Shown: piece after piece, positions 26,901-35,149 of the stretch
How the letters are laid out: every line of letters begins with the position of its first letter
How positions within the stretch are numbered: position 1 is the first letter of the stretch
NCBI GenBank assembly: GCA_027452145.1
Contig: DAIDHB010000005.1
Location: forward strand, 1 to 36,808
Direction: 5' to 3'
Source: Planctomycetales bacterium
Lineage (GTDB): Bacteria; Planctomycetota; Planctomycetia; Isosphaerales; Isosphaeraceae
DNA length: 36,808 bases
Made by a program: the position numbers and the translations under genes
The notes under the pieces: generated by a model
What the model was told of the DNA's origin: nothing
Databases searched by the model: none
The model's input: only the letters and a program-made list of their open reading frames with translations

Positions 26901-29710
26901 ATGTACTGGGTTTGATGTCCCAGCGGGTCGGTCACGCTGAGCTCCTGGCCCTGCGCGTCGTAGGTCCAGGTTATCGTGCCGCCCAGCGGATTGGTTTCCT
27001 CGATCACCCGGCGATCGCCGTCGTAGGCGTAGGTCGTCACCCGCCCGAGCGGGTCCTCCATGCTGATCTGGTTGCCGGCCGAGTCGTAGGTGTAGGTCGT
27101 CCGGTGTCCCAGGGGATCGATCTGGTCGGTCTCGAGCCGCTGGCTGTTGTACTGGTATTGCGTGGTGTGACCCAGCGGGTCGGTCACGCTCTGGAGCAAC
27201 CCGCTCGAGTAAGAGTACCGCGTCACGCCGCCGAGCGCGTCGGTCATCGACGTGAGGCCGCCCTGGCTGCTGTAGGTATATTTCGTGACATGCCCCAGCT
27301 CGTCGGTCTCCTGCGTGACCTGGTGGAAGGTCGGGTCGTACTGGTATCGGATCGTCGAGCCGTCGGGGTTGGTGACCTGCGTCAGCTCGCCGTCACCGGC
27401 ACCATACTGGTACGTGTAGGTCGTCACGCGGCCCATCGGGTCAGTCGACACGGTCGGATTGCCGGCGAAGTCGTACTGGGTCCGCTGGACGGCCCCGTTG
27501 GGCTGCTTGACCTCGGTGGGCTGGCCGAAAGCGTCATAGGTGTAGGTGGTGACGCTTCCGAGCGCGTCGGTGACGACCGACACGTCCTGGCTCTCGTCGA
27601 TCGCGGGACTCGTCTGGAGTCCCTCGATCGACGACGGGACCAGCCCGAGCGTGCTGCCGAGCCCCTGGTCGGCGCCGGTCAGTGCGCCCTGGGAATCATA
27701 CGTGTAGGTCGTCGTTCGCGTGCCCCACGAGTCGCCGGTGAGGTGCCCGGCGGAGTCGTAGGTGAAGGTCCTCACGCTGCCGGCGGGGTCGGTGGTCTCG
27801 GTCAGGTCGTTGGCCGAGTAGCTGAAGGTGATCGCCCGCCCGCCGGGCTCGTCGATCGCCGAGAGGTGCCCGCCCGAGTAGGTGAACGTGGCCGTCCAGC
27901 CGCCGGGGTCCGTCGCCGTGAGCAGGTCGCCCGCGCCGTCGTAGGTAAACGTCTGCGACGGTCCGTCGGCCTGGACGACGCTGGTGAGTTGCCCCTGCGA
28001 GTCGAAGTTCCACCTGACCTGCTGGGGCGTCGTGTACGTGAAGCTCCCGTCGCCGTTCTTGACCAGCGTGCCCATGTCGTTGGGCGGGCTGATGAACGTG
28101 GTGCCGTTGCCCGCCTGGAACGCGCGGCTGCCGCCGCCCCCGGCGACCCAGATGAACCCGCCCTTGCCGTCGGGGACCAGCTTCGCTGTGCCGCCAACGC
28201 TCCACCCCTGTCCGTACGGGTCGGACGGCCCGTTCGCCACCACGTTGGCGATCCCGCCGGTCGTCGTGATGATCTGCTGTCCGCCGGGATAGTTGGCCTG
28301 GATGGTCACCGACCACGGATACGCCCCGGTTGTCGCCACCGGATTGTCCACCTGGAGGCCCAGCAGGTAGGTGTCGCCCGGGCTGTGACCGGTCGTCTGG
28401 AAGTTGACGGGCGTCTGCGGCGAGCCGTTCCAGGTCAACGTCGCTGTGATCGAGGTGGGGACCGGCGCATTGGGATCGGTGTGGTACGTGGTATTGACGA
28501 TCGGTCGGACATCGACCGTGTCCGAGTTGTACGTCAGCGACAGGTCCGACGCCAGCGTCGCGGCAGTGTTCTGGCCGCAGTTGCACGGCGGCGCGGGGTC
28601 GACATTAATCGACGTCTGCTGATTCCCGTCGAGCGGGCCGATCATCCCGGTGGAGAACGCGGTGTACTGCGTCTGGGTCGGGTCGGTGGTGACGGCCTGC
28701 CCGCTGGCCGTCCAGGACAGGTTGCCGACCTGGCCGACGGACGACTCGGTCCACCAGATCGACGTATTCCCCGGGCCGTCGGCGATACCCTCGGGGCTGG
28801 AATTCGAGGTCGGCAGGGGGTACTGGGTGATGACCCCCGATGTCGTGATCTGGCCGAGCGCGCTCGTGAGGTTCTCGGTGAACCACAGCGTCCCTCCCGG
28901 TCCGGCGACGATCCCGAACGGGCAGCGGCCGCCGGCTGTCAGCGCAAATTCCGAGATCACGCCCGACGTGGTGATCCGGCCGATCTTGCTCGCGCCGTTC
29001 TCGGTGAACCACAGGTTGCCGTCCGGTCCGGCCGTGATGCCGAACGGCATCGCGTACCGCGTCGGGACGGCGAACTCGGTGATCGCGAATCCGGTGGATA
29101 CCCGCGCAATTCGATCCCCCGTGGATTCCGTGATCCACAGGTTGCCGTCGGAGCCGGCGGTGATGCCCACCGGCCGGCTGCCGGCGCTCAGGGCGTGCGT
29201 CGAGATCGCGCCGCCCGGCGTGATGCTGCCCACCACGCTGGTCCCGTAGCCGACAAACCACATGTTGCCGTCGGGCCCCGCGGCGATTCCCTGGGGGTTC
29301 GTACCGGCGGGCAGCGAATACGCGTGCAGGAGCGAGCCCGAGCCGGCCGTCGAGATCTCGCCGATCACCGGCGTCGTGCCGTTCTCGGTGACCCAGAGGT
29401 TTCCACCGGGATCGGCCGCGAGCCCGTACGGCATCCCCGAGACGGGCACGGTCTTCACGATCGCGCCGGCGGGCGAGAAGGCCACGACCTCCTTTGCGGC
29501 GTACTCGGTAACCCACATGTTCCCGTCGGCGCCGGCGACCGCCGAGATCGGCCGCGACAGGGCAGAGCTCGCGGGGTACTCGTTGATCCCGGGGCCCGAC
29601 AGCAGCCGGCGCGACTCGAGGCGGAGGATGTCGGGATACGCCTTCGGGCGCGGTCGGCGCGGTCGGTCCTTGCGGCGGCCCAGCGGGGCCAGGGCACATC
29701 TCCATCTCAT
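23969..29710 (-). CDS. Giant Vgb-like propeller / RHS-YD repeat protein with LEPR-XLL-type N-terminus
   Basis: A 1913-aa surface protein. An Arg-rich N-terminus leads to LRLESRRLLSG (30-39), matching the LEPR-XLL motif common in planctomycete exported proteins. Residues 40-340 carry repeats of the form GITAGPDGNLWFTENG, as in virginiamycin-B-lyase/NHL propellers. A beta-rich linker with PCNCGQ follows. From about 545 to 1690 there are about 45 YD repeats (TYTYDALDR, TAYDADGN). The RHS core is at about 1690-1780 (RYLWTGREFDTLTGLQFNRARYYDPSTGRW, DPAGFAAGSTNLYLYAGNNPTNFTDPTG, each read in part). The last 135 residues differ: helical, with a hydrophobic stretch (VVNGLPIIGWCLLIF). The layout fits a shell that encloses a variable toxin-like tip. 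No immunity gene follows, since asnB converges 99 nt away. A GAGGTG box precedes the ATG. The call is firm for the architecture; the toxic role is inference. Confidence 0.9.
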   Translation of the reverse strand: MRWRCALAPLGRRKDRPRRPRPKAYPDILRLESRRLLSGPGINEYPASSALSRPISAVAGADGNMWVTEYAAKEVVAFSPAGAIVKTVPVSGMPYGLAADPGGNLWVTENGTTPVIGEISTAGSGSLLHAYSLPAGTNPQGIAAGPDGNMWFVGYGTSVVGSITPGGAISTHALSAGSRPVGITAGSDGNLWITESTGDRIARVSTGFAITEFAVPTRYAMPFGITAGPDGNLWFTENGASKIGRITTSGVISEFALTAGGRCPFGIVAGPGGTLWFTENLTSALGQITTSGVITQYPLPTSNSSPEGIADGPGNTSIWWTESSVGQVGNLSWTASGQAVTTDPTQTQYTAFSTGMIGPLDGNQQTSINVDPAPPCNCGQNTAATLASDLSLTYNSDTVDVRPIVNTTYHTDPNAPVPTSITATLTWNGSPQTPVNFQTTGHSPGDTYLLGLQVDNPVATTGAYPWSVTIQANYPGGQQIITTTGGIANVVANGPSDPYGQGWSVGGTAKLVPDGKGGFIWVAGGGGSRAFQAGNGTTFISPPNDMGTLVKNGDGSFTYTTPQQVRWNFDSQGQLTSVVQADGPSQTFTYDGAGDLLTATDPGGWTATFTYSGGHLSAIDEPGGRAITFSYSANDLTETTDPAGSVRTFTYDSAGHLTGDSWGTRTTTYTYDSQGALTGADQGLGSTLGLVPSSIEGLQTSPAIDESQDVSVVTDALGSVTTYTYDAFGQPTEVKQPNGAVQRTQYDFAGNPTVSTDPMGRVTTYTYQYGAGDGELTQVTNPDGSTIRYQYDPTFHQVTQETDELGHVTKYTYSSQGGLTSMTDALGGVTRYSYSSGLLQSVTDPLGHTTQYQYNSQRLETDQIDPLGHRTTYTYDSAGNQISMEDPLGRVTTYAYDGDRRVIEETNPLGGTITWTYDAQGQELSVTDPLGHQTQYIYDERGFLIEEIDAAGTTAQAITTYGYDALGRQTSRTNPNDHTTTYAYDSVGNLISTTDPLGGVTTYSYDLDNERASTTDPLGRTTTYSYDSRGRQTGETDAAGTPLHRTTTTVYDAVGNVTETIDAIGGVTTYTYDALDRQTVVTDPLGLTTTTAYDADGNILAVTDPRGYTTTYVYDALNRQIETIDPLNEISRTTYDAVGNVIATTDPRGYTTTNVYDALDRRITVTDPLGRTTTTAYDADGNVISVTDPLGSTTSYTYDALNRQVTVEKPDGGVTTTTYDGDGNVISTTDPLGKTTSYTYDALDRKITTTDALGGVTTYIYDAVGNLTTLIDPDGNHTAFVYDALDRKVETIDPLNNATTYSYDALDRLISRTDALGRVTTYAYDADSRLLGETWYDASHGVSNIATYTYDADGNLLSAGNAAGTTTYTYDPLDRVATTEDSFGLTLMYTYDAAGNRIETVDSLRGVTTYIYDAANELTSEQFGGTGQVPLRIDMTYNGRGEMATETRYSDLAGTQVVVRTTYSYNGDGEITNIVDEDHTGTILANFTYTYDLADRVTTEDALGSVTTYSYDADNQLVQEVSPLGTINYGYDANGNRNNGNNVVGANNQLLSDGVWNYTYDADGNLVQKVGVSGGPENGVTWTYTYNNANQMTTAVEKQGSSTVLTVTYTYDALGDRIEEDVSGRSVPSSVTRFAYDGPNIWADLDGTNALVMRRLYLIAIDSVTARITATGTVAWYLTDRLGSVRVLTNAAGVVIDRITYDGFGNILAQTNAAAADRYLWTGREFDTLTGLQFNRARYYDPSTGRWTTEDPAGFAAGSTNLYLYAGNNPTNFTDPTGEIRTQTRLFVEDWFLRFTIGLSRKEGGALLDMIMRLAPNRAQLQAIRKAMTAALEAGNYRAAIKEAEEFARLIVKVLGNKKIQQHLIKAGLGTALKKVFTRLASWVVNGLPIIGWCLLIFDASTSAYYAGREYDP
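24870..27990. repeat. Tandem DNA repeats encoding RHS/YD units
   Basis: Within the RHS gene, units of about 60-66 bp encoding G-x-V-T-T-Y-x-Y-D-x-x-x-R repeat dozens of times. The sequence GCGTCGTAGGTGTACGTCGT and close variants recur throughout. The block at about 25850-26600 is the most uniform, alternating YDALDR and YDADGN units (period about 126 bp), which suggests recent duplication. It is protein-coding on - and is not a CRISPR array, as it has no unique spacers. Confidence 0.85.
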
Positions 29711-29827
29711 GGAACACCTCGGCTCTCGGCAAGCAGGGCTTGGCGTCGTGGTTCGATCCGTTTCGGAGTCCGGATGCCGGCGGCGACGGCCGTCGAGGCG
29801 CTCGCGGACGGCAGGGAATTGGGCCGT

Positions 29828-30697
29828 TCAACCGCGCGCGGACCTTCGACGGCGACGCCGCGAGGCATACCCGACGGCCGCGACGAGGCCCGTCCCGGCC
29901 AGGACGAGGCCCGACGGCTCTGGCACCGACAGAAGGGCCACTGCGGCGTAGTCCTGATAGGGGCTGCCGCTGTTGGTCAGGAAGGCGGCGTCGATGCAGA
30001 TCTCATCGTTCTTCTTCACCGTGATCGTGGACGAGTAGAGCTGGGACGCCGAGTAGACGTCTCCCGACGTGTCGAAGAAGGGCGTGACCCCCGTCGAGGT
30101 GTTTGGGCTGACGTCCATCCACCCGAATGCCGAATCGCCGCCGCTCGGATTGAGGCCCGAGACGCCCGTGGATGTCCCGACGCTCCCCTGGGGATTGAAG
30201 CCGGGCGGGATCCCCGAGCTGAAGTCGACGATCCGCTGGCCGTTGAGCGTGATGTTGTCGGTTGCCAGGGCGTCGTTGCCCTGCGTGCCGAAGACGTTGG
30301 CGACCTCCCAGACGATCTGGTAGGTTCCGGCCGCCGTGAAGGTGTAGCAAGACGTGACCCAACCGGTGGAACCCCCGGCGTTGTTGTTGAACCCGAAGGG
30401 CCCATAGGTCACCCCGTCGAGCGGGCCGACCGCGGCGTCGCCGAATCCGCCCGACACGGGCGACAGCGTCACGCCGTTCGAGATCCCGGGGAGGTTGGGG
30501 TTCTGATTGACCGGATCGTTGGGGAAGCTGGCGCCCCCGTTGATATCCCCGGTGTAGTCCGTCGACGCCGTGAACATCACGATTGTATCCGCGGCCGCGC
30601 CCGGCCCGATGGCGAGCAGCCCCGCGACGGCCACGAGGGCCGCCAGAATCGAGAGCCCCCGGAATCGCCGGTGAGCCGATCTGTCCCACATCTTCAT
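29828..30697 (-). CDS. PEP-CTERM-anchored secreted protein
   Basis: A 289-aa secreted protein. The signal peptide covers about 1-36 (LSILAALVAVAGLLAIGPGAAA). The middle is a beta-rich, Gly/Asn/Thr-rich domain (for example FTAAGTYQIVWEVANVFG) that was not recognised. The C-terminus is a clear PEP-CTERM sorting signal: VPEPSGLVLAGTGLVAAVGY, then an Arg-rich tail (ASRRRRRR). It would be recognised by an exosortase, which is not encoded here. GGGGGGAG lies just before the ATG. It sits 117 nt upstream of the giant RHS gene on the same strand, so the two may be co-transcribed; both are exported. Its function is unknown. Confidence 0.88.
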   Translation of the reverse strand: MKMWDRSAHRRFRGLSILAALVAVAGLLAIGPGAAADTIVMFTASTDYTGDINGGASFPNDPVNQNPNLPGISNGVTLSPVSGGFGDAAVGPLDGVTYGPFGFNNNAGGSTGWVTSCYTFTAAGTYQIVWEVANVFGTQGNDALATDNITLNGQRIVDFSSGIPPGFNPQGSVGTSTGVSGLNPSGGDSAFGWMDVSPNTSTGVTPFFDTSGDVYSASQLYSSTITVKKNDEICIDAAFLTNSGSPYQDYAAVALLSVPEPSGLVLAGTGLVAAVGYASRRRRRRSARG

Positions 30698-31364
30698 GCT
30701 CCCCCCTGTCCCGAAGCCGCCGGCCGCGATCCTGCCCGGGGCCAGGCCAGGCCGAGCGGCACCGAATCCCGGGCGCGCGACGGCCCCGTCGGGTCCGTTC
30801 CGCGCGGCCCGGCACGACCGCTCCCATTCGGAGTCGTAGGTCTTGCAACGACGGACGAACGGCGTTGGCGGAGATCGCCCCGGCCGTTACACCAATTCTC
30901 CACGCGCAACACGGCCCTCGCACGGCGGCCGTTCGACTGGACCGCTCAGCACGGCAGCCCGCCCTTGCCTGGGAGTCCGTCCCGCGCCGTCCGACAACCC
31001 GGTGGAAAACGTCGGCCCATTCATCGAGGCGTCGACGTCAACACCTCAAGAAGACGCGTCCTGTCCCGTTGGGCACGTCCCCGCGCCCGATGCCGCGAAG
31101 TGTCACCTGATGGTGAGGCACGACCACCTAACCAGCACCAGGGAACGTGCTGATCTTCCATGACCCAGGATGAACATCATGTGAACCGCCCTAATCGAAC
31201 ACGCCGGAACCAGAGCGTCAATAATGTTGATTTTTTTCGACGCGAAACGGATGGGTGGGTCCCGCGGCCCGCCACTGGAGAGCCGGCAGGGGCTTGCCGG
31301 GACCGTGGGGTCGTTGTCTGATGGTCGGGAGGAACCTGGATTCCCGCGTGGGTAGGGGGAATTG
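30698..31364. other. Divergent intergenic region without a gene
   Basis: This 667-nt gap lies between the PEP-CTERM gene (-) and the glycosyltransferase (+). No gene was seen. A T7 run is at 31231-31237 in a short AT-rich patch. A palindrome TCACC-tgat-GGTGA is at 31103-31116, a possible protein-binding site. A stem CCGGCA-ggggct-TGCCGG (31283-31300) lies in the likely 5' leader of the glycosyltransferase. No clear -35/-10 pair was found. Confidence 0.5.
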
Positions 31365-34247
31365 ATGGCGCGCCGCTATCTGCACGGGCCCGTGCGGGGG
31401 TCGTTTGCCGGAGGACGGCCGTCGGCGCGAGGGCCGGGGGAACGGCTGACGTTCGGCGACGCGCCTTCTGCCGACCTGATCGTTGGGGCAGACGCGGCGT
31501 GGCCGTCGGTCGAGACGCGCCTGCCGGAGGGCTGGCGTCCGGACTTTCTCCTGATCGACCTGGCAGCCGGCGAGATCCCCGAATGGGTGTGGTCGGCGCC
31601 GTTGCCGGTGGTCGGGATGGCGCTCTCCGCCGTTCGTGCGCCGAGCGTATCGCGCCGTCGCTGGGATCGATGCGACCGGATCCTCGTCGGGCCGGCCGGC
31701 GAGGACGAAGTCCTCGCGACTGTAGACCGCGAGTGGGCCGAGATCGTCGCACGGTCGGCCCGGCGCCGCGCGGGGGGAGAACACGCGGCGGCCGTCGAGC
31801 GACTCGAGCGGGCCCTCGATGACGACCCGTTCGACCTCGACGCGGCCCGCGCGCTGGACGAGGCGCTGGCGCGCTCGGGAGAGCGAGTGCAACGACGCCG
31901 GCTGGCCCACGATCGGCGGCGGCTCTCGGCGGCCGCGCCCGATCTGGTCCCAGCGGAGCCCTGGTTCGCCGACGCGCCACCGCCCGAGGACGAGCTCGCC
32001 TCGATCGTGATCCTCTGCTGCGACCAGATCGAGGACACGCGCGGCTGCGTCGAGAGCGTCCTGCGGTGGACCCGGCGCCCCTACGAGCTCCTGCTGGTGG
32101 ATAACGGCTCGACCGACGACACGCCCCGATACCTCGACGAGCTGCGCGACCGGCCCGGCCCCGACCGCGTCGTGGTGATCCGCAACGCGGTCAACGTCGG
32201 CTTTCCGGCCGGCTGCAATCAGGCGATCGCGCGGGCGCGGGGGAGCTCGATCGTCCTGCTCAACAACGACACGGTCGCCACCGAGGGCTGGCTCGACGGC
32301 CTGGTGGCATGGTCCACGCGCGACTGGCCGACGGTGGGGCTGGTCGGCGCCGTGACCAACCGCGCCGCGGCTCCTCAACGCGTTGAGGCGGGCTATGACG
32401 AATCGACGCTCGCCGGGCTGGACGATTTCGCCGCCAGGCGCCGGCGCGAGTACGCCGGAAAGTGCGTGTCCGTCGAGCGGCTCACGGGCTTCTGTCTGCT
32501 GATCCGCCGCGAGGTGCTCGATCGGATCGGCGGGCTCGACGAGCGGTTCGGCCCGGGATTCTTCGACGACGACGACCTGTGCGTCCGCGCCCGAGAGGCC
32601 GGGTTCCGCCTGGTCCTGGCGCTCGACGTCTTCGTCCACCACCACGGCAGCCGGACCTTCGCCGGTCTGGGAATCGACGTCCGCCGTCAGCTCGCGGCGA
32701 ACTTCGCCGTCTTCCGCGAGAAGTGGGGCCCCGAGCGCTCGGCCGGCTATCGGCTGGACGCCGGCACGACCGGAGGCGCGTCGCCGGCCGGCCCGCGCCC
32801 GGCGGTCTCCCTCTGCATGATCGTCCGGGACGAGGAGGCGAACCTCGGGGCATGCCTGACCACGGCCGCCGACCTCGTGGGCGAGGTGGTCGTGGTCGAC
32901 ACCGGCTCGCGGGACCGGACGCGCGAGGTGGCCGCGCGCTTCGGCGCGCGGTTCTTCGAGTTCCCCTGGATCGACGATTTCGCCGCCGCGCGGAACGAGT
33001 CGATCCGGCACGCGAACGGCGAGTGGATCCTCTGGCTCGACGCCGACGACCGGCTGGACGAGGAGAACCGGGGCCGGCTCCGCTCGCTCCTGGCTGCGCT
33101 CGAACGAGGCGGGCCGGCCGCCTATGCGATGAAGTGCCTCTGCCCGTCCGGGGCCGACGACGGCTCGGCCACGGTCGTCGATCACATCCGGCTGTTCCGC
33201 AACGATCCGAAGATCCGGTGGACGTACCGCGTCCACGAGCAGATCCTGCCGGCGATCCGCCGCGCGGGCGACCCGGTGCGCTGGTCGGACGTGACGATCC
33301 GGCACGTCGGCTACATCGACCCGACCCTCCGGCGCGCGAAGCTCGAGCGGGACGTCCGGCTGCTCCATGCCGAGGCGGCCGAGAACCCGGACGATCCATT
33401 CGTGCTATTCAACCTGGGCTCGGTCTACCTCGAGCTCGAGCGGACCGCCGAGGCCCTGCCGCTCCTGTCCCGAAGCCTCGAGCGGTCGCATCCGGGCGAC
33501 TCGATCGTGCGGAAGCTCCACGCGTTGATCGTCCAGGGACTTCGGCGCCTGGGTCGGTCCGACGAGGCGCTGGCGGCCTGCCGGTCCGGGCGCGCGGTCT
33601 ATCCCGACGACGCCGAGCTGCTGTTCCAGGAGGCGCTGATCCTTCGCGGCCTGGGCCGGGCCGCCGAGGCCGAAGTCTGTCTGTACCGCCTGCTCGAGGC
33701 CCGCGAGGCGGATCACTTCGCCAGCGTCGACCCCGGCCTGCGCGGCCACAAGGCCCGGCACAACCTCGCGGTGATCTGCCAGGAGCAGGGCCGGCCCGCC
33801 GAGGCCGAGGCGCACTGGCGCGCCGTGGTCGCCGGGCAGCCTGGCTTCCTGCCTGCGTGGCGCGGGCTGGGCGAGCTGTATCTGTCGCAATCGCGGTGGG
33901 ACATGGTCGAGTCAACCGCCGCCCGGCTCGACGCCTCGACCGACCCGACCGAGGCCCCGGTGCTCCGCGCCCGCGCCGCGATGGCCCGCAAGCATTTCGC
34001 CGAGGCGCGGGCCCGCCTCGAAGCCGCGATCGCCGCGGCGCCCCTGGCCATCCGCCCACGCGTGGTCCTCAGCCACGCTCTGCTCCAGGAGGACCGCGAG
34101 CCGCTCGCCGCCGAGCGCGCCCTCCGCGACGTCCTGGCGCTCGACCCCCTCAATGCCGAGGCCCGGCACAACCTTTCGGTCCTGCTGGCTCGGTCGGGCT
34201 CGGCGATCGCGGGGCACGCCACGTCCGAAGTTGATAAAATGCGATAG
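31365..34247 (+). CDS. Two-domain family 2 glycosyltransferase with C-terminal TPRs
   Basis: A 960-aa cytoplasmic or membrane-peripheral protein. About 200 N-terminal residues were not recognised. The first GT2 domain (about 213-470) has SIVILCCDQIEDTRGCVESV, LLLVDNGSTDDTPRYL, NVGFPAGCNQAI and LNNDTVATEGWLDGL, plus the FFDDDDLCVRAREAGFRLVL segment typical of rhamnosyl-type transferases. A second GT2 domain (about 479-660) has VSLCMIVRDEEANLGACL, VVVDTGSRDRTREVAARFGA, FAAARNESIRHANGEWILWL and DADDRL (DxD metal site). TPRs fill about 675-955 (FNLGSVYLELERTAEALPLL). No membrane span was seen. Two transferases plus TPRs could build or attach a glycan on a protein or polymer; the substrate is unknown. 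GGGGGAATTG precedes the ATG at 31365; an adjacent TTG at 31362 is a possible alternative start. Confidence 0.93.
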   Translation: MARRYLHGPVRGSFAGGRPSARGPGERLTFGDAPSADLIVGADAAWPSVETRLPEGWRPDFLLIDLAAGEIPEWVWSAPLPVVGMALSAVRAPSVSRRRWDRCDRILVGPAGEDEVLATVDREWAEIVARSARRRAGGEHAAAVERLERALDDDPFDLDAARALDEALARSGERVQRRRLAHDRRRLSAAAPDLVPAEPWFADAPPPEDELASIVILCCDQIEDTRGCVESVLRWTRRPYELLLVDNGSTDDTPRYLDELRDRPGPDRVVVIRNAVNVGFPAGCNQAIARARGSSIVLLNNDTVATEGWLDGLVAWSTRDWPTVGLVGAVTNRAAAPQRVEAGYDESTLAGLDDFAARRRREYAGKCVSVERLTGFCLLIRREVLDRIGGLDERFGPGFFDDDDLCVRAREAGFRLVLALDVFVHHHGSRTFAGLGIDVRRQLAANFAVFREKWGPERSAGYRLDAGTTGGASPAGPRPAVSLCMIVRDEEANLGACLTTAADLVGEVVVVDTGSRDRTREVAARFGARFFEFPWIDDFAAARNESIRHANGEWILWLDADDRLDEENRGRLRSLLAALERGGPAAYAMKCLCPSGADDGSATVVDHIRLFRNDPKIRWTYRVHEQILPAIRRAGDPVRWSDVTIRHVGYIDPTLRRAKLERDVRLLHAEAAENPDDPFVLFNLGSVYLELERTAEALPLLSRSLERSHPGDSIVRKLHALIVQGLRRLGRSDEALAACRSGRAVYPDDAELLFQEALILRGLGRAAEAEVCLYRLLEAREADHFASVDPGLRGHKARHNLAVICQEQGRPAEAEAHWRAVVAGQPGFLPAWRGLGELYLSQSRWDMVESTAARLDASTDPTEAPVLRARAAMARKHFAEARARLEAAIAAAPLAIRPRVVLSHALLQEDREPLAAERALRDVLALDPLNAEARHNLSVLLARSGSAIAGHATSEVDKMR

Positions 34248-34330
34248 CTGTGGCTGTTGCCATTGCGTCCGGCGATCCCTCGGGCGACACTTGGTGGCCG
34301 CTCCCACTGGCCCGCGAGCACCATTCCACG

Positions 34331-35101
34331 ATGAGGATACTGGTTGTCTCCGACATCCACGCGAACTGGGCCGCCCTTGAGGCGATCGACCAGCCGTTCG
34401 ACGTCTGCCTCTGCCTGGGCGACCTCGTCGACTATGGGCCCGACCCCGCGCCCTGCGTGCGATGGGCCATGGATCGCGCCACGTACGCGATCCGCGGCAA
34501 TCACGACCACGGCGTCGCACAGGGCATCCCCGTCAGCGGCGAGACCGGCTTCCGCTACCTCACCGCCTCGTCGCGGCCCTCGATGTGGGAGGCGCTCGGG
34601 CCCGAGGAACGCAGGTATCTCCTGCAATTGCCCGTCACCCAGCGATGCACGATCGACGGCAAGCGGTTCCTCCTGGTGCACGCAACCCCTCGCGACCCGC
34701 TGGACGAATACTTGCTGAAAGACTCGAGCACCTGGGCGAAGCGGCTCCAGAACGTCGAGGCCGACGTCGTCTGCGTGGGACACACGCACATGCAATTCAA
34801 GCTCGAGGTCAACGGGACGACCGTGCTCAACCCGGGCAGCGTCGGCCTGCCCCGTGACGGCGATCCCCGCGCGGGATACGCGATCATTGACGACGGCCGG
34901 ATCGAGCTGCGCCGCGCCGCCTACCCGGTGGAGCGCACCGTCGAGCGGGTCGAATCCATGCCCTGGCCCCGCCGCGCCAAGGACATCACCATCCACGTCC
35001 TCCGCCAGGGCCGGCTGCCGGCGTCGGCCGGCCCGGGATGGTCGGCGGCCGCCGACGTTAACGACGATCCCGACGCCGACGATGATCCCGACGCCGATTG
35101 A
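34331..35101 (+). CDS. Calcineurin-like metallophosphoesterase (YfcE/MJ0936 type)
   Basis: A 256-aa cytoplasmic phosphoesterase that hydrolyses phosphomono- or diesters with two metal ions. All five family blocks are visible: Asp8 and His10 in SDIHANW, Asp31 in GDLVDYG, Asn57-His58-Asp59 in GNHDHG, a His in LVHATP, and GHTHMQ. The NPGSVGLPRDGDPRAGY segment is typical of the YfcE-like branch. The Asp-rich end (NDDPDADDDPDAD) is low-complexity. The start MRILVVSDIH was chosen at 34331; a GTG at 34250 would add 27 residues before the first metal-binding block. It follows the glycosyltransferase by 83 nt on the same strand. The substrate is not predictable. It is convergent with thrC 48 nt away. 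Confidence 0.92.
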   Translation: MRILVVSDIHANWAALEAIDQPFDVCLCLGDLVDYGPDPAPCVRWAMDRATYAIRGNHDHGVAQGIPVSGETGFRYLTASSRPSMWEALGPEERRYLLQLPVTQRCTIDGKRFLLVHATPRDPLDEYLLKDSSTWAKRLQNVEADVVCVGHTHMQFKLEVNGTTVLNPGSVGLPRDGDPRAGYAIIDDGRIELRRAAYPVERTVERVESMPWPRRAKDITIHVLRQGRLPASAGPGWSAAADVNDDPDADDDPDAD

Positions 35102-35149
35102 CCGGCGCGACTCCGTGTGATTCCCGGCTTGCGCAGTCAACCTTCAAGT

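Noticed and set aside
24870..27990. Repeated DNA that might suggest a CRISPR array.
   Set aside because: Repeats are contiguous coding units of 60-66 bp with no unique spacers.
25007..31153. A very long open frame on the + strand (about 2048 codons) opposite the RHS gene.
   Set aside because: It is antisense to repeat DNA; its protein is Val/Arg/Gly-rich shadow sequence with no motifs, while the - strand protein has clear domains.
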